DNA of 64,000 nt from an uncultured Gammaproteobacteria bacterium (GTDB lineage Bacteria > Pseudomonadota > Gammaproteobacteria > HK1), in NCBI GenBank assembly GCA_947258715.1, contig CAMYJH010000014.1, forward strand, positions 215,965 through 279,964. Direction: 5' to 3'. The translations under genes were made by a program, and so were the position numbers. Positions 27,757-35,118 of this stretch are shown piece after piece (the first letter of the stretch is position 1; every line of letters begins with the position of its first letter). The notes beneath the pieces were generated by a model, which saw only the letters and a list, made by a program, of their open reading frames with translations, was not told where the DNA came from and did no database searches.

Positions 27757-28803
27757 ATGTACAACGACTACTTGTGCTTTTGCGATATTGGCCGTGTAAG
27801 GCGCTTTCGCCTCGCCATCTGTAGATGGCTCATTTGCGCGGCGGCAATTTGTCTGCCTTTCGTTGCGGTCAGTGCGGAACCGGCGCTAATCCGTTTCTCC
27901 CACGTGACCAGCGAGACCTCGCCCAAAGGGATTGGAGCAAAGCGTTTCAAGGAACTGGTCGATCAGCGGCTTGCGGGCAAGGTGCGGGTGGAAATCTACC
28001 CCGGTGCAAGACGCTATGACGACGACCGTGCGATCCTTGCGCTGCTCCTCGACGAACTCGAAATGGCGGCACCGTCGCTCTCGAAGTTCAGGCCCGTTTC
28101 GAGGCGGCTGCAGGTTTTCGATATCCCCTTCCTGTTTCAAGACCTGGCTCATCTGAGGCGGTTTCAGGAAGGGCCGTCCGGCAGAGAGCTTCTCACATCG
28201 ATGGAGGGCCGGGGCCTCAGGGGCTTGGCCTACTGGGACAATGGCCCGCGGGTCATTGCTACCAAGCGCCCCCTCGAGTTGCCTGGAGATCTGAAAGGGT
28301 CCGTCTTCCGAATCGAACCGTCCGACGTCACGGCGGCGCAGTATCGGCTGCTCGATGTCGTGCCCATAGCCTTGCCGTTCAGCCGGGTACGGGACGCGGC
28401 GATCACGGGTCTTGTCAATGGTCAGGAGAATTCGTGGTCAAACATTGCCTCGAAGCGGCTTCACAATTACCTGCCAAATCTGATCGAGCTAGACCACACC
28501 TATCTGAGCTACATGGTAGTGATCCGCGCGTCGTTCTGGAACGAACTTGCCGAAGATGTGCGCGCTGAGCTGGAAGAAATTTTGGCGGAAGTGACGGCGG
28601 AGGTAAACAGGCTTGCGCTGGAGAAAAACAAGGCGGCCCGCGCGGCGATCGCGGCAAGCGGCAGCGTAAAAATCACGGAGCCCGGCCCTGAGCAGAAGTC
28701 GGCGTGGAAAGCGGTACTCGCTCCCGTGCGAGAGCAATTTGCCGACGTGGTAGGCCGAGAGCTGATCGAGGAAGCGGCAAGGATTGCCGCACAGTCGAAC
28801 TAA
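27757..28803 (+). CDS. orphan DctP-like TRAP substrate-binding protein
   Basis: This 348-residue protein starts after GAAGAGGA and has an unusually long N-region before its signal helix (WLICAAAICLPFVAVSA). The mature part follows DctP closely: RFSHVTSETSPKG, ELEMAAPSLSKFRPVSRRL, FRIEPSDV (the carboxylate-binding Arg region) and GLVNGQENSWSNI. No membrane subunits accompany it. It may feed the DctQM carrier at 8.3-10.3 kb or act in sensing. It sits between two directly repeated REPINs with an IS91 relict, so it may have moved here as a unit. It is a distinct paralogue of dctP, not a recent copy. Confidence 0.82.
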   Translation: MYNDYLCFCDIGRVRRFRLAICRWLICAAAICLPFVAVSAEPALIRFSHVTSETSPKGIGAKRFKELVDQRLAGKVRVEIYPGARRYDDDRAILALLLDELEMAAPSLSKFRPVSRRLQVFDIPFLFQDLAHLRRFQEGPSGRELLTSMEGRGLRGLAYWDNGPRVIATKRPLELPGDLKGSVFRIEPSDVTAAQYRLLDVVPIALPFSRVRDAAITGLVNGQENSWSNIASKRLHNYLPNLIELDHTYLSYMVVIRASFWNELAEDVRAELEEILAEVTAEVNRLALEKNKAARAAIAASGSVKITEPGPEQKSAWKAVLAPVREQFADVVGRELIEEAARIAAQSN

Positions 28804-28867
28804 TCCCCGATCCTGAAAGCGGAGATTCATCAAGAGAACGGAAGGGGTCAAATCTTGTCCTATGCCA

Positions 28868-29263
28868 TTCTCTCCCCCCGATTTCATTGCCCGGCTGACC
28901 GCCTCGGTCCCAAAGCCCCGGGGCTAACCTGACGCGTTTCGATGGCGTATTCGCCGCGAACAGCCAGTCCCGTGCGCGGGTGACGCCGGCGAAGCGGGGG
29001 AAGTGGACCCAACCCGAAGCATCCGATGAGGGGGAAGAGAAAACGGCGGCCGAATGCCGGGCATCGATGAGCTTCAAGCGCAGGGTCTGAAACGGGTGTT
29101 CCACATCGACGTCGAGATCTGCCGGGCATGCGGTGGCGCCGTCGGGATCATCGCCAGCATCGAAGACCCGGTGGTGATCGAGAAGATCCTCACCCACTTG
29201 GAGAAGAAAGACGCTTCATCCGCGGCCCAGCGTTCGCCACCGGGTCAGGCGCCGCCCTAAACG
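28868..29263 (+). pseudogene. relict C-terminus of an IS91-family transposase
   Basis: Three frames in turn encode IS91-type sequence: FIARLTASVPKPRG, then NLTRFDGVFAANSQSRARVTPA, then LKRVFHIDVEICRACGG and IASIEDPVVIEKILTHLE. The last is the zinc-finger-like tail of IS91/ISCR transposases. At least two frameshifts and a TAA separate them, and the N-terminal catalytic tyrosine domain is missing. It is inactive. The surrounding 28804-29302 has no other gene. Confidence 0.7.
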
Positions 29264-29302
29264 GGCGTGTTCGACTAATGCGCAAGTAACCGGGCGCTTT
29301 AG

Positions 29303-29395
29303 AGGGACATTCAGAGTTCGTAAGTCGTTGATTGGTGGAACCGCGACGATGCTTCACCTAGTCGAAACAAGAACTTGCGAACTCTGAATGTCCCT
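29303..29395. repeat. REPIN (inverted REP pair, 93 bp)
   Basis: GGGACATTCAGAGTTCGTAA on the left and TTGCGAACTCTGAATGTCCC on the right, with interior CACCTAGTCGAAACAAG shared with the copy at 27590. Both copies are preceded by the same 10 bases (GGGCGCTTTA). The right arm contains the only plausible start codons of the following acyltransferase frame. Confidence 0.88.
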
Positions 29396-30706
29396 AGCGT
29401 CTGGACCCGGGCCGCGGGCGTTGCGGCGCGCACGCCTGCGTCGCGGAATCGCTACGTCGATTTTCTGCGAGCGCTATCGATTCTGGTGGTCATTACGGGG
29501 CACTGGCTGGCGGCCGCTCCCTACGTGGTGGACGGCCAGCTCACCCTCGGCAGCATGCTGGAGTACCAGTGGTGGCCGCAGCTGTTGTCCTGGGGCGTTC
29601 AGGTTATGCCGGTGTTCTTCTTCGTCGGCGGATACTCCAATGGCGTGTCTTGGAAAGCCGCAACCCGCGACGGACGCAGCTACGCCGAGTGGCTGAACGG
29701 CCGGCTCCAGCGCCTTGCCGGACCGGTGCTTCCGCTGCTCGTGGCCTGGGCACTGCTGGGGATCGTCGGTTACTTAATCGGCGTTCGACCGGAGATGGTG
29801 AAGGTCGGATCTCAGCTGTCCATGATCCCCATCTGGTTCCTGGCGGTCTACGTTGGGGTCGTGGTGATGGTGCCGCTGACCTATGCGGCCTGGCAGCGCT
29901 TCGGGATGGTGTCGTTCTGGGTGCTTGCCGCTGCGGCTGCGGTGGACGACCTGTTGTTTTTCGCCGCCGACTTCCGGATTGTCGGCTGGTTCAATTACGG
30001 CTTTATTTGGCTGGCCGTACACCAGCTGGGCTACGCGTGGCGCGACGGTAAGCTTCGAAGCGGCAGCAAATCCCTGCGCTGGACTGCGGCCGGTCTGGCG
30101 ATCCTCATCGCGCTGGTCGCTCTCGGGCCACATCCACTGAGCATGGTGAGCGTGCCTGGTGAGGAAGTGAGCAACTCCCTTCCGCCCAAGCTCCCGATGC
30201 TGCTGCTCGGCATGATCCAGATCGGGTTGGCGCTGACGTTTGAAGCACCTGCGCGTCGCTGGCTGGAGCGGCCGCGCCCGTGGACCGCGACCGTGCTGGT
30301 CAACGGCATGATCATGACCATCTTCCTCTGGCACCTCACGGCATCCACGCTGATCATCGGCCTGGCTTTGCAGCTCGGGGGCGCGGGGCTCACGCTGGAG
30401 CCCGGAAGCGGCGCCTGGTGGGCGGCGCGCCCGCTGTGGCTGAGCGTCTATCTCGCCGCGCTTATTGCGTTCGCCCTCGTTTTCGGGCGGTTCGAGCGCG
30501 GCGGTGCGGGGGGCCCGCCGGCGGCGGCCTGGCGGCAGATCGTCGGCGCCGTTCTGGTGTGCGGTGGGCTCGCCTTCCTGGCGCTCGACGGCATCGGCGG
30601 CGCAGGCTGGCTAGGGCTGCGATGGTGGGTGGTGCTGTTGCCGTTAGCGGGTGCCGCGCTTGCGGGGGTGAATCCGCTCGCGCGGGCAAAAACGAAAGAC
30701 ACCTGA
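29375..30706 (+). CDS. integral membrane acyltransferase (acyltransferase 3 family)
   Basis: This protein of about 430-440 residues has ten or more membrane helices. It opens RYVDFLRALSILVVITGHWL, the family start with the conserved catalytic-site His (GHW), followed by VMPVFFFVGGYSN, RLQRLAGPVLPLLVAW and IFLWHLTASTLI. Family members acetylate or acylate exported sugars and lipids using acyl-CoA. No ATG or GTG lies in frame before this region; the only starts (TTG 29375, CTG 29384) lie inside a REPIN, and no ribosome binding site is obvious. Either the 5' end was replaced by the REPIN or translation is impaired. The stop is native. Confidence 0.78.
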   Translation: MRTLNVPSVWTRAAGVAARTPASRNRYVDFLRALSILVVITGHWLAAAPYVVDGQLTLGSMLEYQWWPQLLSWGVQVMPVFFFVGGYSNGVSWKAATRDGRSYAEWLNGRLQRLAGPVLPLLVAWALLGIVGYLIGVRPEMVKVGSQLSMIPIWFLAVYVGVVVMVPLTYAAWQRFGMVSFWVLAAAAAVDDLLFFAADFRIVGWFNYGFIWLAVHQLGYAWRDGKLRSGSKSLRWTAAGLAILIALVALGPHPLSMVSVPGEEVSNSLPPKLPMLLLGMIQIGLALTFEAPARRWLERPRPWTATVLVNGMIMTIFLWHLTASTLIIGLALQLGGAGLTLEPGSGAWWAARPLWLSVYLAALIAFALVFGRFERGGAGGPPAAAWRQIVGAVLVCGGLAFLALDGIGGAGWLGLRWWVVLLPLAGAALAGVNPLARAKTKDT

Positions 30707-30822
30707 CCGCTCGGGTCGACGCGGTTCATTCTTAAAAAAACAAGCGGTTCAGGATCGGCTGTTACGAAACGCCATGCAAGCGCTGATTTCTAATCTCGAT
30801 TTCTGTGTTTTTCCGTTGCCGA

Positions 30823-30872
30823 ATCGTCCACGCCTCGCGCCAGGCGGGCGAAGGCAGCGCCGCGTGGACGAT
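30823..30872. repeat. 11-bp perfect inverted repeat, hairpin in intergenic region
   Basis: ATCGTCCACGC and GCGTGGACGAT flank 28 bases. It lies in the 384-base gap between the acyltransferase and the histone-like gene, where no convincing protein frame exists. It could be a structured RNA, a terminator without a T run, or a relict repeat. Confidence 0.45.
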
Positions 30873-31090
30873 CAAGCATCCGCGCGTTGGCTATATTGAT
30901 CTACTGTCGATGCGCTTTTTTCGGCAAATGGTGAGTTCGGGTAGCGTGTTCGAGCCGCCGGCCGAACTCAAAGCGCGCAATGCGATAAAAAAACAGGACT
31001 GATACCATTGCACCTTAATGCCGTAGGCTAAATGATTTTAGCGTGCGGTTAACGATCACCTGAAGACGACGGGTTTTGAAGGGAGGAAGT

Positions 31091-31798
31091 ATGGCGAACC
31101 ATAGATTCGGTGACGACGACGAGCCCGGCACGGGCTCCGACAAGAAGCCCGAGGAGGGCGAGGTTGAAAAGACACCAAGCGGCGGATCGGGGACCGACCC
31201 TTCGCGCTGGTGGGAGACGCGTCAGCCCCGTTCGCCGGGAATGGCCCCGGCGGACCAGCCGAGAAGAGAAGAGCGGCCGTCCTGGGAGAGGCGCGAGGAA
31301 GTAACGAGACCGGCCTGGGAGACACCGCAAAGCCCGCCCGAGGCCGCGCCCGAGCGGCCGGCGGCAAAGCCGAAGAAAAAGGCTGCCAAGAAGAAGACCG
31401 CGGCTAAAAAGAAACCCGCAAAGAAGAAAGCCAAGAAAAAAACCAAGGCGAAGAAGAAATCAAAGAAAAAGGCGGTGAAGAAGAAAGCCAAGAAGAAGGC
31501 GCCGGCGCGGAAAAAAGCCAAGAAAAAAGCCAAGAAAAAGGCTGCGGCGAGGAAGAAGACCAAGAAGCGCGCAGCGAAAAAGAAAAAGGCAACCAGACGC
31601 AAGGCAAAGAAGAAAGCCAAGAAGAAGGCTAAAAAGAAGGCGAAGAGGAAGGTGGCGAAGAAAAAGCGGGGCAAGAAAAAGGCCGCAAAACGCAAGGCTA
31701 AGAAGAAGACCAAGAAAAAAGCCGCCAGAAAGAAGGCCAAGACCAAGCGCAAGACGGGGAAGAAAGCAGCGAAGAAGAAGGCCAGAAGGAAGAAGTAG
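31091..31798 (+). CDS. histone H1-like Lys/Ala-rich protein
   Basis: This 235-residue protein has two parts. Residues 1-90 are hydrophilic and mixed in charge, with several Trp (SRWWETRQPR, RPSWERREE, RPAWETPQ). Residues about 93-235 are almost only Lys, Ala, Arg and Thr in KKAKKK-type repeats, like eukaryotic H1 tails and bacterial AlgP or Hc1-like proteins. It should bind DNA or polyphosphate non-specifically and may compact the nucleoid. GGAGG precedes the ATG at 31091. The repeat tract is prone to length change. The long complementary Phe-rich frame is a shadow. A strong palindrome follows 18 bases after the stop. Confidence 0.8.
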   Translation: MANHRFGDDDEPGTGSDKKPEEGEVEKTPSGGSGTDPSRWWETRQPRSPGMAPADQPRREERPSWERREEVTRPAWETPQSPPEAAPERPAAKPKKKAAKKKTAAKKKPAKKKAKKKTKAKKKSKKKAVKKKAKKKAPARKKAKKKAKKKAAARKKTKKRAAKKKKATRRKAKKKAKKKAKKKAKRKVAKKKRGKKKAAKRKAKKKTKKKAARKKAKTKRKTGKKAAKKKARRKK

Positions 31799-31815
31799 AG
31801 CAGGCGTATCAACTC

Positions 31816-31869
31816 AGGGGACGCGCTTATTTTGCGGGCTGAAAAGCGCCGCAAATGAGTGCGTCCCCT
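31816..31869. terminator. 54-bp palindrome after the histone-like gene
   Basis: AGGGGACGC and GCGTCCCCT end an imperfect inverted repeat whose arms continue through TTATTTTGCGG and CCGCAAATGAG. It can fold into a stem of about 20 bp, and its position suits a terminator. The GGGGACG ends also resemble REP/REPIN families of other RAYTs, so it may be a second REPIN type. Only one copy is seen. Confidence 0.55.
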
Positions 31870-32328
31870 CTTCCCGCAGGTTGCTGGAAGCAACAGCAAA
31901 TCGCTGCTCGGTAAACGCCGGCGGAGTGTCCAGTTTCTTGCTCCAATGCGGCCCCGGCATCTTCCATCCAGAGGCGACCGCAAGTCGGTGCGCGCCGGGA
32001 GAAAGTGAATACAGAAGCTCCGGCTCAAAATCCGCGGCCAATTGTCATCCTGATGCTCCCCGCCGTTTAGCGAGCCGCTTGTTTCCCACTTGAAGGAGAT
32101 AAAGGACAGTTGAGATTCGATAACTGTTGTCTCATGCTGTTGTCCGGCGCTGGCGCCACGCAACCAACTGGCTAATCCTGTTGTCGGCAGCTAACAGCGA
32201 CCGCCAGGCGCCTAGAGTCAGAATCTTCACCTGCCGCGGAACCTTCGAGCCGATCCGTTTGGATCCCGCGGCCAACCAGGGTTTGCGCGTTCGATTGACC
32301 GATCGCGCGGGCTAAGGAGTCTGGAGCG
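31870..32328. other. 459-base region without a confident gene
   Basis: A minus-strand frame (31814-32041) reads FEPELLYSLSPGAHRLAVASG, which looks protein-like but starts and ends without support and runs into the palindrome. It may be a gene fragment. At 32101-32130 a string related to the REP core (GGACAGTTGAGATTCGATAACTG) is present but too diverged to call. Confidence 0.3.
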
Positions 32329-32781
32329 ATGATCTCATTCAGCGTGAACGGGAAACCGGTATCGGTCTCGGCGGAGCCGGACACTCCGCTTTTGTGGGTG
32401 GTGCGGGAACACCTCGGGCTCACCGGCACCAAGTTCGGTTGCGGCGCCGGCTTGTGCGGCGCGTGCACCGTCCACCTCAACGGTCGTCCGGTCAGGGCAT
32501 GCCAGACCTCGCTCGAGAGCGTCGAGGGCGAATTGGTCACCACCATCGAGGGCCTCTCACCGGACGCCTCACACCCGGTGCAAAAAGCGTGGATCGCGGA
32601 GCAGGTTCCGCAGTGCGGCTACTGTCAGTCCGGCCAGATCATGCAGGCGGCGGCGCTGCTCGCCGATAATCCGAGCCCGTCGCGGGATGAGATTGTCGCC
32701 CACATGAACGGCAATATCTGTCGTTGCGGCACTTACACCCGGATCATCGCCGCCATCCAGCGCGCGTCGAGGGAGGGCTAA
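32329..32781 (+). CDS. iorA: 2Fe-2S subunit of a molybdenum hydroxylase (IorA type)
   Basis: This 150-residue protein has two [2Fe-2S] sites. The N-terminal plant-type motif is [16 protein letters not shown]; the C-terminal helical motif has [10 protein letters not shown] and NICRCGTY. This is the small subunit of xanthine-dehydrogenase-family enzymes with two subunits, such as isoquinoline 1-oxidoreductase and several aldehyde or N-heterocycle hydroxylases. It passes electrons from the Mo cofactor in the partner subunit. It ends three bases before the large-subunit gene. The true substrate is unknown, so the symbol denotes the type only. Confidence 0.85.
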   Translation: MISFSVNGKPVSVSAEPDTPLLWVVREHLGLTGTKFGCGAGLCGACTVHLNGRPVRACQTSLESVEGELVTTIEGLSPDASHPVQKAWIAEQVPQCGYCQSGQIMQAAALLADNPSPSRDEIVAHMNGNICRCGTYTRIIAAIQRASREG

Positions 32782-32784
32782 ATC

Positions 32785-34962
32785 ATGGCTTCCATGGAAA
32801 CCAATACCCCCCGCTTGACGCGCCGCAGCTTCCTCGGCGGCGCGGCCGGGCTCACCTTTACCGTCGCCCTCGGTCCCAAGGGCTTCTTCTTAGTCTCGCC
32901 GGCACAGGCAGCGGCGCGAGAGCGCCCGATCGGCGCCTGGGTGCGAATTACGCCCGACGATCGAATCACCATTGTCACGCCCGCCGCCGAAATGGGTCAG
33001 GGATCGATGACCGGCGTGCCCATTGCGCTGGCGGAAGAGATGGACGCCGAGTGGTCGAAGGTGACCCTGGAAATGGCGCCGGCCGAGCCCGAAATCTACG
33101 GCTACGTGAGCTGGGGTGGACGCAAGAGCATGGGGATCTACGGAAGCCGCGCGGTGATGATGTACTTCGAGCAAATGCGCATTGCCGGCGCGCAGGTGCG
33201 CAAGGTGCTGCTGAACGCCGCGGCCGAGTCATGGGGCGTCGATTCGGCGCAGCTCACGACCGAGCCCAACGTCGTTATTCATACGGCCAGTAATCATCGC
33301 ATCAGCTACGGCGAGATCGCGGCCTTCGCGCAAACGCCTTCGACGATGCCGCAAGTGACCCACGCGGATCTCAAGCCCAAGAGCGCGTTTCGGCTGATCG
33401 GCAAGGCAGTCCCGCGCCGCGACATTCCGGAGAAGGTGAACGGAAGCGCCCGGTATTCCATTGACGTTCGGCTGCCGGACATCGTTTATGCGAGCACGGT
33501 GCACTCCCCGGTGCAGCTCGGACGGCCGAAGCGCTGGAACGATGACGCGATCCGATCCATGCCGGGCGTCGTTGACGTGGTGCCGCTCGAGCACGGCGTG
33601 GCGGTGGTGGCCGAGAGCTTCGAGCAGGTGCTCGCGGCGCGCAAGGCGCTGGAAGTGGTTTGGACCGACGGCGCGAAGGCGCAGGGCTACGATTCCGAGC
33701 GCACGCTGATGTCCGATTACGATCGGATAGCAGGCGACGAGAACGCCGCTTCGGAGAGGATCGGCGGCAAAGGCGACGTGGACAGCGTCTTCGCCCGCGC
33801 GGCGAGGGTCTACAAGGCGAGCTTCCGCAGCGACTACGGCTACCACGCGCAAATGGAGCCGCTGAACGCGGTGGCCAGGTTCAACCCCAGCGACGGCACG
33901 CTGGAGGTGTGGGAAGGGACGCAGGCGCCGGGATCATCCCGTCGCCGACTCGCCCAGGCGCTGGGACTCGATGTCACTAAAGTGATCCACCATCAGCAGT
34001 ATCTCGGCGGCGGCTTCGGGCGGCGATCGATCAACGACTACACGCTCGAGGCCGCAGTCATTGCGCGCGCGAGCGGGCGGACGGTGAAGTTGATCTGGAC
34101 CCGGGAAGAGGACCTCTCCTACGGCATGTTCCGCCCTCAGGCGCTGCAGTGCCTGGAAGCGGGGCTGGATGAGAACGGCCGCGTCGCAGGCTGGCGCCAC
34201 TGCGTCATCGGTGACGGCGGGCGGTTGATTTACTCGGGGATCAAGCTCGACAAATACTACCCGATTCCGAATCAGCACATCGAGCGGCGGGGTACCTCCC
34301 ACGGTATTCGTCTCAAGCACTGGCGGGCGGTGGCGCATCCCTTCAACGTATTCGCCATCGAAGGTCTCGTCGATGAGATTGCAGCGAACGAGGGACTGGA
34401 CCCGTTTGCGTTCCGGCGTGAACGCATGCCGATGACGTCAAAGGCAAGGCGCGTGTTCGACACCGTGGAGCGGATGTGTGACTGGAAAGCCCCGAGGCCG
34501 AAAGGCAGGGCGCTCGGGCTCTCGGTGACGGAACGCTCAGGCTCACTGGGTGCCGGGGTGGTCGAGATATCGATGGATCGGGCGTCAGGAAAGATCCGGG
34601 TGCACAAGGTGTGGGTCGCGGTCGACGGCGGCATGATCGTCCAGCCGGAGATGGCGCGGAGAAATGTCGAGAGCGGGATCGTCTACGGGCTCTCGAGCGT
34701 GCTGAAGGAACGCGCCACGATGAAGAACGGCGCGGTGGAGCAATCCAACTTCCACGATTACGAAGTGCTCAGGATGTCGGAGGCGCCGGAGGAGATCCAC
34801 GTCGAGTTCGTGGACAGCGGTACCAAGCCCACGGGCTTAGGCGAGATCGGCAATCCGTTCATCGCCGCGGCGGTGGCCAACGCGTTCCATGCGCTGACGG
34901 GCAGACGGCTGTATCACATGCCGTTCACGCCGAATCGCGTGCGGGCAGCGCTGGAGGCCTGA
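32785..34962 (+). CDS. iorB: molybdopterin-binding subunit, xanthine dehydrogenase family (IorB type)
   Basis: This 725-residue protein has a Tat signal (RRSFLGGAAGLTF), so the complex is probably exported folded. It contains AEMGQGSMTGVP, a central GKAVPRRDIPEKVNG, QYLGGGFGRRSINDY (cofactor loop) and GLGEIGNPF near residue 685 with the catalytic Glu. Two-subunit Tat-exported enzymes of this type usually pass electrons to a cytochrome c; none is encoded here. Substrates in the family are N-heterocycles and aldehydes. It is co-transcribed with the Fe-S subunit. At 725 residues it is near full length. Confidence 0.87.
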   Translation: MASMETNTPRLTRRSFLGGAAGLTFTVALGPKGFFLVSPAQAAARERPIGAWVRITPDDRITIVTPAAEMGQGSMTGVPIALAEEMDAEWSKVTLEMAPAEPEIYGYVSWGGRKSMGIYGSRAVMMYFEQMRIAGAQVRKVLLNAAAESWGVDSAQLTTEPNVVIHTASNHRISYGEIAAFAQTPSTMPQVTHADLKPKSAFRLIGKAVPRRDIPEKVNGSARYSIDVRLPDIVYASTVHSPVQLGRPKRWNDDAIRSMPGVVDVVPLEHGVAVVAESFEQVLAARKALEVVWTDGAKAQGYDSERTLMSDYDRIAGDENAASERIGGKGDVDSVFARAARVYKASFRSDYGYHAQMEPLNAVARFNPSDGTLEVWEGTQAPGSSRRRLAQALGLDVTKVIHHQQYLGGGFGRRSINDYTLEAAVIARASGRTVKLIWTREEDLSYGMFRPQALQCLEAGLDENGRVAGWRHCVIGDGGRLIYSGIKLDKYYPIPNQHIERRGTSHGIRLKHWRAVAHPFNVFAIEGLVDEIAANEGLDPFAFRRERMPMTSKARRVFDTVERMCDWKAPRPKGRALGLSVTERSGSLGAGVVEISMDRASGKIRVHKVWVAVDGGMIVQPEMARRNVESGIVYGLSSVLKERATMKNGAVEQSNFHDYEVLRMSEAPEEIHVEFVDSGTKPTGLGEIGNPFIAAAVANAFHALTGRRLYHMPFTPNRVRAALEA

Positions 34963-35118
34963 TTCGGCAGCTGAAATACAAACGGATCGGGGTTGGTTAG
35001 CTAGACGAAGCGCGGCTTTGAACGGAGCTGTTCGGTCGACCCGCCAGCTTGCCTTAACGCTCGGCGGTCGGTCGAAAGCTCTACTCGTCGTTTGGTTTTT
35101 TCCGTTGCTCACTGAATC

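Noticed and set aside
32101..32130. Possible diverged REP (GGACAGTTGAGATTCGATAAC)
   Set aside because: Similarity is weak and may be chance.
31222..32163. 313-residue Phe-rich frame on the minus strand
   Set aside because: It is the mirror of the Lys-rich repeats (AAG/AAA read as CTT/TTT) and has no family resemblance.
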